Below, in pieces: positions 1 through 5,959 of a stretch of DNA of 9,315 bases. Each line of letters starts with the position of its first letter. Position 1 is the stretch's first letter. The DNA is from Lachnospiraceae bacterium. Its GTDB lineage: Bacteria; Bacillota; Clostridia; Lachnospirales; Lachnospiraceae. The translations under genes were made by a program, and so were the position numbers. Under the pieces are notes generated by a model that saw only the letters and a list, made by a program, of their open reading frames with translations, did not search any database and was not told the origin of the DNA. Location: contig DOWG01000203.1 in the NCBI GenBank assembly GCA_003519685.1, forward strand, positions 1 to 9,315. The letters are read 5' to 3'.

Positions 1-29
1 TTGCGAATTATAATAGAATCGTATAAAAT
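1..29 (+). promoter_or_regulatory. Possible promoter for the degV-trmH operon
   Basis: A TTGCGA hexamer at 1-6 and a TAAAAT hexamer at 24-29 are separated by 17 bases, a sigma-A-like arrangement, though the -35 is imperfect. A perfect TATAAT also lies at 9-14, but any -35 for it would be outside the window. Either could drive the gene starting at 82. Assignment is tentative because the upstream context is cut off. Confidence 0.4.
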
Positions 30-41
30 GAACATAGTGTA

Positions 42-58
42 TACCGGTTTATCCGGTA
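42..58 (+). other. Small hairpin in the degV leader
   Basis: TACCGG (42-47) and CCGGTA (53-58) form a perfect 6-bp stem around a 5-base loop, followed by an A/T-rich tract at 59-67. It lies between the putative promoter and the ribosome binding site AAAGGAG (68-74). It could be a weak terminator of an upstream transcript or a 5' stabilising hairpin. The run of T is interrupted, so I do not call it a terminator. Confidence 0.35.
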
Positions 59-81
59 ATTTATTTTAAAGGAGCTTTCAA

Positions 82-957
82 ATGAGTGATTACGTTATAG
101 TTAGTGACGCAACCTTAGATTTACCTATGCATATAATTAATGAATACGACATTCGGGTGATTCCCATGGGAATCGATATTGATGGGGTATCCTATACCCA
201 TTATCCCGACGAGAGGGAAATTTCGATAGAAAGCTTTTATCAAAAGCTGAAAAACGGTGCTATTTCCCATACATCTCAGATTACCCCGGTGGCTTTTGCC
301 GAATATTTTCGGGATCTGCTAAAGCAGGGATTGGATATCCTCTATATCGCTTTCTCTTCCGGTCTGAGCGGAACCTACAATACCGCCCGTTTGGTGATAC
401 AGGATCTGGCAGAAGAATACCCGGATCGCACGATATACTGCGTGGATTCTTTATGTGCCTCCATTGGTGAGGGACTTTTGGTGCTCCATGCAGCTATGCA
501 GAAGCAGAAGGGATTAAATATCCATGAATTAAAAGATTGGGTTGAGCAGAATAAGCAGATGCCAAGACATTGGTTTACCGTGAAGGACTTGTTCTATTTA
601 AAACGGGGAGGAAGAGTTACCTCGATTGAAGCGGTTGTGGGTTCTGCTCTGCGAATCCGTCCGGTATTAAGTACGGATGACGCAGGCAAATTAATCGTAG
701 TCTCAAAAATAAGAGGCTCCAAGGCGGAATTGGATTTAATGGTCAATAAACTGCTTGAGGAAGGAATTGATATTGCAGATCAGACAATAATCATCGGCCA
801 TGGAGATAACCTTGCGCAGGCGAAAGAGTTAGAAGAGATCATTCGAAGCAAAAACCTGGTGAAGGATACGTTTATTTCCAGTATCGGTCCTGTGATCGGT
901 ACACATACCGGCCCCGGAATGCTGGCCATGGTATTCATGGGTAAGAAAAATGATTAG
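82..957 (+). CDS. DegV family protein (fatty-acid-binding, FakB-like)
   Basis: This 291-residue protein has the full DegV fold length. Visible signatures are the N-terminal VSDATLDLP (residues 7-15), HTSQITP (63-69), SSGLSGTYN (92-100), LFYLKRGGRVT (170-180) and the C-terminal GPVIGTHTGPGM (269-280). In characterised members (FakB proteins) the TSQ and SSG..GT segments bind the carboxylate of one fatty acid, which is presented to the kinase FakA for phosphorylation and phospholipid synthesis. No signal peptide or membrane segment is present, so it is cytoplasmic. The start is well placed: AAAGGAG at 68-74 lies seven bases before the ATG. No fakA kinase gene is in the window, so lipid specificity and partner are unknown; DegV paralogues are common in Firmicutes. 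The trmH-like gene follows after 11 bases and is probably co-transcribed. Confidence 0.93.
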   Translation: MSDYVIVSDATLDLPMHIINEYDIRVIPMGIDIDGVSYTHYPDEREISIESFYQKLKNGAISHTSQITPVAFAEYFRDLLKQGLDILYIAFSSGLSGTYNTARLVIQDLAEEYPDRTIYCVDSLCASIGEGLLVLHAAMQKQKGLNIHELKDWVEQNKQMPRHWFTVKDLFYLKRGGRVTSIEAVVGSALRIRPVLSTDDAGKLIVVSKIRGSKAELDLMVNKLLEEGIDIADQTIIIGHGDNLAQAKELEEIIRSKNLVKDTFISSIGPVIGTHTGPGMLAMVFMGKKND

Positions 958-968
958 GAGGAATACCT

Positions 969-1721
969 TTGGAGACGGATTTTAAGAAGGACTGGGAGAG
1001 GGATAATCAGCAGATCAAGCCGTATAAGAAAGATGCAGAATATTCCTATACTCTGGGGGCGTTTCCGACCTACGAGCTGCTGAAGGCGAAGCCGGAAGTG
1101 GTACGTAAGGTATTGGTGGATTCTGGCTATACGGACCAGGAGAACCTTCAGAAGCTGTGTAAGGGAAATAATATTCCCATCGAAACCAACAATAAGCTGC
1201 TGAGAAAGATCAGCGATAAGGAAAACTGCTATGTTGCCGGCGTATTTGAAAAATATAGCTGTGAACTAAGAGCCGACCGCCCTCATATTGTCCTGGTAAA
1301 TCCAAGTAATATGGGCAATCTGGGTACGATCCTTCGTACGGCGGCAGGCTTTGGCATCTATGATATTGCCATCATACTTCCGGGAGCGGATATCTTTCAT
1401 CCCAAAGCAGTAAGAGCCTCCATGGGAGCCCTATTTCGGCTCAATCATCACCTTTATTCCTCTTTCGAAGAATATCAGCAGCAGTTTCGTAACCATGAAT
1501 TTTTTACCTTTATGCTCAATGGAGAACATCCGCTGACCATACGGGACTGTCCGAAGGCGGAGCTGTTTTCCCTGATCTTTGGAAATGAAGCTACCGGATT
1601 GGATGATTCATTTTTAGAGGTTGGAACTAGCGTTATCATACCGCAGTCGCCGGATGTGGATTCCCTCAATCTAACCATTGCTGTGGGAATTGGGGCATAT
1701 GTATTCACCAATCAAAAATAG
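969..1721 (+). CDS. SpoU/TrmH-family RNA 2'-O-methyltransferase
   Basis: This 250-residue protein carries the three SPOUT-class motifs in order: NPSNMGNLGTILRTAAGFGI (111-130, with the conserved Asn and Arg123), IFGNEATGL (203-211) and VIIPQSPDVDSLNLTIAVGI (222-241), which together form the trefoil-knot S-adenosylmethionine site. Enzymes of this family methylate a ribose 2'-OH in tRNA or rRNA. Residues 1-100 form a smaller N-terminal part that may correspond to a substrate-recognition domain, but I cannot tell the target nucleotide. Translation starts at TTG 969, supported by AGGAGG at 956-961, which overlaps the degV stop codon; there is no better ATG nearby. Tight spacing suggests translational coupling to degV. 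The protein ends at TAG 1719-1721, just before the tandem repeat region. Confidence 0.9.
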   Translation: METDFKKDWERDNQQIKPYKKDAEYSYTLGAFPTYELLKAKPEVVRKVLVDSGYTDQENLQKLCKGNNIPIETNNKLLRKISDKENCYVAGVFEKYSCELRADRPHIVLVNPSNMGNLGTILRTAAGFGIYDIAIILPGADIFHPKAVRASMGALFRLNHHLYSSFEEYQQQFRNHEFFTFMLNGEHPLTIRDCPKAELFSLIFGNEATGLDDSFLEVGTSVIIPQSPDVDSLNLTIAVGIGAYVFTNQK

Positions 1722-1726
1722 TAACT

Positions 1727-2010
1727 GGATGAATGGGCAGAAATATTGCAGGATGAATGGCAGATAAATTGCAGGATGAATGGCAGATAAATTGCAGGAT
1801 GAATGGCAGAAAGATAGATACAGAAAGAGCGAGCGGATAAATTGCGGGACGAATGGCAGAAAAATAGATACGGAAAGAAAGAGCAAATAAATTGCAGGAC
1901 GAATAGGCAAAAAGGGAGAGCAAAATTACAAGATGAATAAGCAGAAAGAAAGAGCGGATAAATTACAGGGCAAATAAGCAGAAAAATCACAGGATGAATA
2001 AACAGACCGA
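1727..2010 (+). repeat. Degenerate tandem repeat array, about nine copies
   Basis: The 351-bp gap between the methyltransferase and the MFS gene is mostly filled by units starting GGATGAATGGCAGA (or close variants) and ending in an A/T-rich tail such as AAATTGCA. Unit starts are at about 1727, 1751, 1774, 1797, 1847, 1897, 1931, 1968 and 1992. The units at 1751 and 1774 are identical 23-mers. The units at 1797 and 1847 are 50 bp long and share an inserted purine-rich segment (GATAGATAC.GAAAGA). Later copies decay. The plus strand is strongly purine-rich. Open frames on the minus strand here are low-complexity by-products of the repeat and are not believable genes. Spacing is irregular and there are no unique spacers, so it is not CRISPR. 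Confidence 0.85.
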
Positions 2011-2041
2011 TTAGTCATAGCAAAATATTATAAAAAGTTCA

Positions 2042-2068
2042 TGCGTGCTTATGACACGCAGGAGGAGG
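2042..2068 (+). promoter_or_regulatory. Hairpin plus strong ribosome binding site before the MFS gene
   Basis: TGCGTG (2042-2047) and CACGCA (2055-2060) are perfect complements around a 7-base loop. The stem abuts the very strong Shine-Dalgarno GGAGGAGG (2061-2068), which lies four bases before ATG 2073. The Shine-Dalgarno fixes the start. The hairpin may protect the 5' end or modulate ribosome access. No convincing -35/-10 pair was found nearby, although TATAAA lies at 2029-2034. Confidence 0.5.
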
Positions 2069-2072
2069 CCTA

Positions 2073-3386
2073 ATGAAATTAAATTATAAACGGACTTTCT
2101 TTGTTGGACTGGCGTTTCTATCGATTTGTGCTTTTTGGCAGATGTATGATAACGTGATCCCTTTGATGCTGAAAAAAACATTTGGACTTGGAGAGACCGT
2201 AACCGGTGTGATTATGGCATTGGATAATGTTCTTGCCTTATTCCTTCTGCCTCTTCTGGGGGCCTTGTCGGATAAGGTGGATACTCCAATCGGAAAGAGA
2301 ACCCCGTTCATTATCGGGGGGACCGCGGTAGCGGTAATTGCAGTACTTTTTATTCCTATGGCGAATCAGAGACAGAATCTGCTCCTGTTTATTCTGCTTC
2401 TTTTTGTTGTACTATTTGCCATGGGTATCTATCGTTCTCCTGCAGTGGCATTAATGCCGGATCTTACGCCGAAGCCGCTGAGAAGCAAGGCAAATGCGGT
2501 CATTAATCTGATGGGTGCAATTGGCGGAGTGTATACCCTCATTATGGTAAAACTGCTGATGCATGGAGGGAATGCAGGCTACTTCAAGGTGTTTTTAGCG
2601 GTAGCAGCCCTTATGGTGGTTTCGGTTATCGTTCTTGTCACCACGATTAAGGAGAAGAAGCTGTCCGAGGAAATAAAAGCCGCGGAAGCTATAGAGGAAG
2701 CCGCGGTCACGAATAGGAAAGAGCAGGATCTTCCCGGCGGGGAGGAGAGTAAGCAGGCAGCAAAGGATAAAATACCGAAGGAAGTACGTAAGAGTCTGCT
2801 GCTTTTGCTAGCCTCCATTTTTTTATGGTTTACGGCATATAATGCGGTTACCACAGCTTTCTCCAGATATGTTGAAGTTGTATGGAAACTGAAGCCGGGC
2901 GGCTTTACGGATGCTTTATTAGTGGCAACCGTAGCAGCAATCGTAAGTTACATACCAATCGGACAAATAGCAAGCAGGTTCGGAAGGAAGAAGACGATAA
3001 TCGGAGGGATTATTCTTATGACCGTTTCTTATCTTTGCGGAACCCTGTTTGTAGAGTACTCATTCTTAATCAATATTGTATTTGCTTTCACCGGTATGGG
3101 CTGGGCGGCAATCAATGTGAATTCTCTCCCTATGGTAGTGGAGATGTGTAAGAATACGGATATCGGCAAATATACCGGTATTTATTATACGACTTCTATG
3201 TCCGCTCAGATTATTACCCCGATTGTATCCGGTGCTTTATTGGAGAATATCTCCTATCGTACTTTATTTCCCTATGCCGCTATTTTTTCTATCGCATCCT
3301 TATGCACGATGCTGTTTGTAAAGCATGGCGATTCTAAGCCTGTAAAAAAAGCCAGTGCATTAGAAAACTTCGATGCTGTGGATTAA
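2073..3386 (+). CDS. Major facilitator superfamily transporter (GPH/SLC45-like)
   Basis: This 437-residue integral membrane protein has about twelve hydrophobic segments, split into two six-helix halves by a charged cytoplasmic loop (about 192-240, rich in Glu and Lys). After the second helix the MFS motif-A region reads GALSDKVDTPIGKRTPFI (63-80), which resembles sugar:cation symporters of the GPH/SLC45 type (D..T..G.R.P). The equivalent in the second half is SRFGRKKTIIGG (301-312). PDLTPKPLRSKANA (129-142) is the conserved loop after helix 4. Family membership suggests proton- or cation-coupled transport of a sugar or glycoside, but the substrate cannot be read from sequence. The gene for a glycerophosphodiester phosphodiesterase follows after 33 bases, with no terminator between. 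The length is normal and there are no frameshifts. Confidence 0.88.
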   Translation: MKLNYKRTFFVGLAFLSICAFWQMYDNVIPLMLKKTFGLGETVTGVIMALDNVLALFLLPLLGALSDKVDTPIGKRTPFIIGGTAVAVIAVLFIPMANQRQNLLLFILLLFVVLFAMGIYRSPAVALMPDLTPKPLRSKANAVINLMGAIGGVYTLIMVKLLMHGGNAGYFKVFLAVAALMVVSVIVLVTTIKEKKLSEEIKAAEAIEEAAVTNRKEQDLPGGEESKQAAKDKIPKEVRKSLLLLLASIFLWFTAYNAVTTAFSRYVEVVWKLKPGGFTDALLVATVAAIVSYIPIGQIASRFGRKKTIIGGIILMTVSYLCGTLFVEYSFLINIVFAFTGMGWAAINVNSLPMVVEMCKNTDIGKYTGIYYTTSMSAQIITPIVSGALLENISYRTLFPYAAIFSIASLCTMLFVKHGDSKPVKKASALENFDAVD

Positions 3387-3398
3387 AAAAAGCGGCCT

Positions 3399-3415
3399 AT
3401 AGCGAAAGGAGCTAT
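3399..3415 (+). promoter_or_regulatory. Ribosome binding site in a hairpin loop, upstream of the GDPD gene
   Basis: AAAGGAG (3405-3411) lies eight bases before GTG 3420 and sets the start of the phosphodiesterase gene. It is framed by ATAGC (3399-3403) and GCTAT (3411-3415), which can pair as a 5-bp stem, leaving most of the Shine-Dalgarno in the loop. The stem is short and AT-containing, so a regulatory role is uncertain. Confidence 0.35.
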
Positions 3416-3419
3416 CGTT

Positions 3420-4238
3420 GTGTTTTTTAATTTCCTCTTGTGTGCCGGAATATTGGTGACATTATATTTCCTCATGGTTATGCCTGAATTAAAAGTAAAT
3501 CCAAAGAGCAGCAAATTCGACGGCTGGTTCTACGCGCACCGCGGACTGCATGATAATCATACCGAGGCTCCGGAGAACTCATTGGCAGCCTTTTCTTTGG
3601 CGGTAGACCGTCATTATGGAATCGAACTGGATGTGCAGCTGACAAAGGATGGGGTTCCGGTAATCTTTCATGATTATAATCTTGTACGGGCTTGTCAAGT
3701 GAATCGTAAGATTTCTGAACTGACCTTGGAAGAATTAAGTAAGTTTCGTTTGTTTGAGTCTCAAGAAAGTATACCGACCTTTGAGCAGGTGCTGTCGCTG
3801 ATTGACGGAAAGGTACCCTTGATCATTGAATTAAAGATTCCCTGGGATGCGGGGCCGCTCTGTGAGAAGGTTTCTAAGATATTGCAGAATTATCAGGGGC
3901 TTTATTGCATTGAATCTTTTAATCCCTTCGGGCTTACTTGGTATAAGAAGCATAATCCAGAGGTAGTACGGGGACAGCTGTCTACCGATTTTGTGAAAGA
4001 AAAAATTGAAGGCAGCAGAGTGCAGTATTTTATATTAAAGCATCTGCTTACGAATTTTCTAACGAGACCGAATTTTATAGCATACCAGCATAATTACCGG
4101 AAGGGATTATCCTTGACCTTATGCCGGAAGCTGTATCGCATAAAAACAGCTGCATGGACAATACAGTCCCAGGAAGAATTAGAGGAGAACAAAGGTATCT
4201 TTGATTGGCTTATCTTTGAAAATTTTATACCAAAATAA
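3420..4238 (+). CDS. Membrane-anchored glycerophosphodiester phosphodiesterase family protein
   Basis: This 272-residue protein has one N-terminal hydrophobic helix (about residues 2-21) followed by a GDPD TIM-barrel domain. Catalytic signatures are AHRGLHDN (39-46, catalytic His40 and Arg41), PENS (51-54), ELDVQLTKDG (69-78, metal ligands Glu69 and Asp71), VIFHD (81-85, catalytic His84) and IELK (136-139, Glu137 and Lys139). The family hydrolyses glycerophosphodiesters to glycerol-3-phosphate and an alcohol, using a divalent metal. With its single anchor it could act on membrane-derived or teichoic-acid-related substrates, but the side of the membrane and the substrate are not shown. The start is GTG 3420 with AAAGGAG eight bases upstream. 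It is the second gene of an operon with the MFS transporter, so a product released by one might be handled by the other; this is an inference from position only. Confidence 0.9.
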   Translation: MFFNFLLCAGILVTLYFLMVMPELKVNPKSSKFDGWFYAHRGLHDNHTEAPENSLAAFSLAVDRHYGIELDVQLTKDGVPVIFHDYNLVRACQVNRKISELTLEELSKFRLFESQESIPTFEQVLSLIDGKVPLIIELKIPWDAGPLCEKVSKILQNYQGLYCIESFNPFGLTWYKKHNPEVVRGQLSTDFVKEKIEGSRVQYFILKHLLTNFLTRPNFIAYQHNYRKGLSLTLCRKLYRIKTAAWTIQSQEELEENKGIFDWLIFENFIPK

Positions 4239-4323
4239 TTGATATGAGTGTCATATGCGCTCCTATTCGTGTTCCTTGTTTTTATATAATTTATTACACT
4301 TATTTCACAATTATTTTATATTG

Positions 4324-4375
4324 ACCGGACCGTTTCTTTCGTCCCTTTTACGGGGCAGGAAGCGATCCGGTTTTT
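4324..4375 (+). terminator. Intrinsic terminator after the MFS-GDPD operon
   Basis: ACCGGA (4324-4329) pairs with TCCGGT (4366-4371). Inside this, CGTTTC (4331-4336) can pair with GGAAGCG (4358-4364, one G-U), and CCC (4343-4345) pairs with GGG of 4352-4355. The hairpin is followed directly by TTTTT (4371-4375). It lies about 85 bases after the phosphodiesterase stop codon. The preceding 4239-4323 is A/T-rich and holds nothing else I recognise. Confidence 0.8.
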
Positions 4376-4422
4376 GAATCGAAAAAATAAAAAACGGTAT
4401 CAGATTTACATTTTTAGGGTAT

Positions 4423-4428
4423 TATAAT
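4423..4428 (+). promoter_or_regulatory. Possible -10 element for the alpha/beta hydrolase gene
   Basis: A perfect TATAAT lies at 4423-4428, just after the terminator of the previous operon. No good -35 is at the usual distance; TTTACA at 4405-4410 is only 12 bases upstream, which is too close. If it is used, transcription would begin near 4435, leaving only about nine bases before ATG 4444 but about thirty before ATG 4465. Confidence 0.4.
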
Positions 4429-4443
4429 TGTGAAGATGAATGG

Positions 4444-5361
4444 ATGGGAAATGGTGATATGGGAATGTTTGTATGCTTATGGCTTGTTGGATTGCTTTGG
4501 TGCCTCTCAGATTTAATCTTAAGACCAAGAAAATTATCCTATAAGAGACAATTTGACAGGGAAGCAGGCAGTAAGAAGTTTGATAAGGATGCTTATCAGA
4601 AGGCAGATAAATATAGTTTTCAATTAAACTCGGATTTTGGATATATTCTGTCCTGTGAATTGATCAAACCAGATCCGTCCAAGGACAATGGGAAGTATAA
4701 AAAAATCGCAGTTCTATGCCACGGACTGGGCTGTGCAAAATGTTCCGGATACAAATATGCAGAGCTTTTTCTCCAGTTGGGTTTTCATGTTTTACTGTAT
4801 GATCAGCGGAATCATGGGCAGAGCGGCAGGGCGCTTACCTCCATGGGATTCTATGAGCGATTGGATTTGAAGAAAGTAATCGACTGGTGCTTTCGCACGT
4901 ATGGACAGGAGATACGGATCGTAACGCATGGAGAATCTATGGGCGCGGCTACCGTGCTGATGCATTTGGGAGTTGATGACAGAGTGACCTGTGCGATTGC
5001 GGACTGTGCCTATTCGGATTTAATTACGCTGGTAAAGCATCAGGTCAAACAATACTACCATTTACCGTCTTTCTTAATTCCTGTGGTCAGCTTCGTTACT
5101 TATCTTCGTGCCGGCTTCTGGTATCAGGATATATCCCCAATCAAGGCGGTAAGCAAAACAGAGACACCGATCCTCTTTATTCATGGAAAGATCGATAACT
5201 TTGTGCCTACCGCAATGTCAAAGTATATGTACGCCAGCAAGAGAAAGGATAAGGCAATTTATCTGGTAGCCCGGGCGAAGCATGCCCAAAGTATTGTAGT
5301 CAACCGGGAGGGGTATGAGAAACGGGTCAAGAATTTTGTCGGCCGGTTTCTGGAGCTGTGA
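4444..5361 (+). CDS. Membrane-anchored alpha/beta hydrolase (serine hydrolase)
   Basis: This is a 305-residue protein from this start. One hydrophobic N-terminal helix (about 8-26) is followed by a polar linker and an alpha/beta hydrolase domain (about 85-303). The oxyanion-hole HG is at LCHGLG (91-96), YDQRNHGQSG is at 119-128, the nucleophile elbow is GESMG (163-167, Ser165), the acid is Asp251 in FIHGKIDNFVP (245-255) and the base is His280 in AKHAQS (278-283), so the catalytic triad appears complete. The pattern resembles YqkD/BEM46-type hydrolases; substrate is unknown. The start is uncertain: ATG 4444 lacks a clear Shine-Dalgarno, while ATG 4465 (residue 8) has GGTGA at 4453-4457 seven bases upstream and suits the TATAAT at 4423 better. 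Using it would shorten the protein by seven residues without changing the anchor. The gene appears monocistronic, with a terminator before it and a weak one after it. Confidence 0.88.
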   Translation: MGNGDMGMFVCLWLVGLLWCLSDLILRPRKLSYKRQFDREAGSKKFDKDAYQKADKYSFQLNSDFGYILSCELIKPDPSKDNGKYKKIAVLCHGLGCAKCSGYKYAELFLQLGFHVLLYDQRNHGQSGRALTSMGFYERLDLKKVIDWCFRTYGQEIRIVTHGESMGAATVLMHLGVDDRVTCAIADCAYSDLITLVKHQVKQYYHLPSFLIPVVSFVTYLRAGFWYQDISPIKAVSKTETPILFIHGKIDNFVPTAMSKYMYASKRKDKAIYLVARAKHAQSIVVNREGYEKRVKNFVGRFLEL

Positions 5362-5454
5362 AACATAGGAAAACGAAGGAAAATAGTATAAGAGACGGCT
5401 CATTCTCCCTATAAGGGCATAAGAAGCTGTGGCAAAGAATTATATGTAAAACAC

Positions 5455-5480
5455 AAAAGGGCGGGGCGGGGCCTTTTATA
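5455..5480 (+). terminator. Weak possible terminator after the hydrolase gene
   Basis: AAAAGG (5455-5460) and CCTTTT (5472-5477) can pair around an 11-base G-rich loop, followed by ATATTA. The stem is mostly A-T and the T tract is short. It is the only hairpin between the hydrolase stop codon (5361) and the next promoter apart from a tiny CCCT/AGGG stem at 5408-5418. Confidence 0.35.
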
Positions 5481-5496
5481 TTAGACAATTGTAAAA
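5481..5496 (+). promoter_or_regulatory. BlaI-type operator, copy 1 (upstream)
   Basis: TTAGACAATTGTAAAA matches the other two sites below; the consensus inferred from all three is the palindrome TTAGRCAATTGYCTAA. The left half and core fit well and the right end has drifted. It is centred 45 bp upstream of copy 2, outside the core promoter. Assignment as a repressor site is inferred from the repetition, the symmetry and the adjacent BlaI-family gene. Confidence 0.6.
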
Positions 5497-5513
5497 AATA
5501 TTTCTGAATCCGA

Positions 5514-5542
5514 TTGACATTCGTGTTAGGCAAGTGTAAAAT
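5514..5542 (+). promoter_or_regulatory. Promoter of the blaI-blaR1-type operon
   Basis: TTGACA (5514-5519) and TAAAAT (5537-5542) are separated by exactly 17 bases, a near-consensus sigma-A promoter. Transcription would start near 5549. Operator copy 2 covers the spacer and part of the -10, and copy 3 covers the start point, so a bound repressor should block this strong promoter. Confidence 0.8.
5526..5541 (+). promoter_or_regulatory. BlaI-type operator, copy 2 (over the -10 region)
   Basis: TTAGGCAAGTGTAAAA aligns with copies 1 and 3. Its left half matches the reverse complement of copy 3 (TTAGGCAATTGTCTAT). It occupies the spacer and first five bases of the -10, a placement suited to repression by blocking RNA polymerase. 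Confidence 0.62.
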
Positions 5543-5548
5543 ATGAAT

Positions 5549-5564
5549 ATAGACAATTGCCTAA
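5549..5564 (+). promoter_or_regulatory. BlaI-type operator, copy 3 (over the transcription start)
   Basis: ATAGACAATTGCCTAA is the most symmetric copy: apart from its first base and the purine/pyrimidine pair flanking CAATTG, it is a perfect dyad. It begins at the predicted transcription start and ends within the Shine-Dalgarno region (AAAGGAG 5563-5569). Its centre is 23 bp from that of copy 2, about two helical turns, compatible with two repressor dimers on one face. Confidence 0.68.
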
Positions 5565-5580
5565 AGGAGAGATGATAGGA

Positions 5581-5958
5581 ATGAGCAATTTTAAAAAATT
5601 GCCTGACACTGAATTTGAGATTATGAAGGTGGTGTGGGCAAACGAGCCACCCATCACAACCAACATGATTATGGAAGCGTTAGGTAATAAGCGTGAATGG
5701 AAAGCACCAACGGTAAATTCACTGATGCTTAGGTTGGTGGAAAGGGGCTTTTTGCGGACGGAGAAAAACGGTAAGGAGCGCACCTATTTCCCGCTTGTAG
5801 ACAAAGAGGACTATTTGAAATTTGAAACAGGTAACTTTATGAAACTTTATCATGAAAACTCATTTCTTAGCTTTGTCAATACCCTTTATGATGGGAAGCA
5901 GCTTAACGATGCTGATATTAAAGAACTGATGAAATGGGTGAAAGAACGGAGGATTTGA
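5581..5958 (+). CDS. blaI: BlaI/MecI/CopY-family transcriptional repressor
   Basis: This 125-residue protein has an N-terminal winged helix (about 6-72), opening LPDTEFEIMKVVWANEPPIT (7-26), continuing with the recognition-helix region APTVNSLMLRLVERGFL (42-58) and a wing EKNGKERTYFPL (61-72), as in BlaI and MecI. Residues 76-125 form the helical dimerisation tail, ending LNDADIKELMKWV. In classical systems the activated BlaR1 pathway leads to cleavage of the repressor in this tail; by alignment from memory the site falls near FVNTL (98-102). ATG 5581 is chosen because AAAGGAG (5563-5569) is eleven bases upstream. TTG 5557 lies inside operator copy 3 and is unlikely, and ATG 5572 is too close to the Shine-Dalgarno. 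The protein is expected to repress its own operon through the operators at 5481-5564. The symbol denotes family, not proven beta-lactam response. Confidence 0.9.
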   Translation: MSNFKKLPDTEFEIMKVVWANEPPITTNMIMEALGNKREWKAPTVNSLMLRLVERGFLRTEKNGKERTYFPLVDKEDYLKFETGNFMKLYHENSFLSFVNTLYDGKQLNDADIKELMKWVKERRI

Positions 5959-5959
5959 T

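Noticed and set aside
1671..1990. Three overlapping minus-strand open frames rich in Phe, Ile, Pro, Cys and Ser
   Set aside because: They arise from the tandem repeat read in three frames; there is no ribosome binding site, composition is low-complexity and frames overlap each other.
1727..2010. CRISPR array
   Set aside because: Units are directly adjacent with decayed sequence and irregular lengths; there are no unique spacers of constant size and no cas genes.
2882..3151. 89-codon plus-strand open frame within the MFS gene
   Set aside because: Out-of-frame overlap with a well-supported membrane protein; translation is cysteine-, arginine- and serine-rich without motif.
4546..4559. Further BlaI-type operator (AGACAATTTGACAG) in the hydrolase gene
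   Set aside because: It matches only the AGACAATT half, has no dyad, and lies inside coding sequence away from any promoter.
5459..5471. G-quadruplex in the G-rich loop before the blaI-type promoter
   Set aside because: Only three G runs are present (5459-5461, 5463-5466, 5468-5471); four are needed for an intramolecular quadruplex.
5557..5580. TTG 5557 as the start of the BlaI-type repressor
   Set aside because: It lies inside operator copy 3 and has no Shine-Dalgarno; the AAAGGAG at 5563-5569 would be inside the coding region. ATG 5581 fits better.
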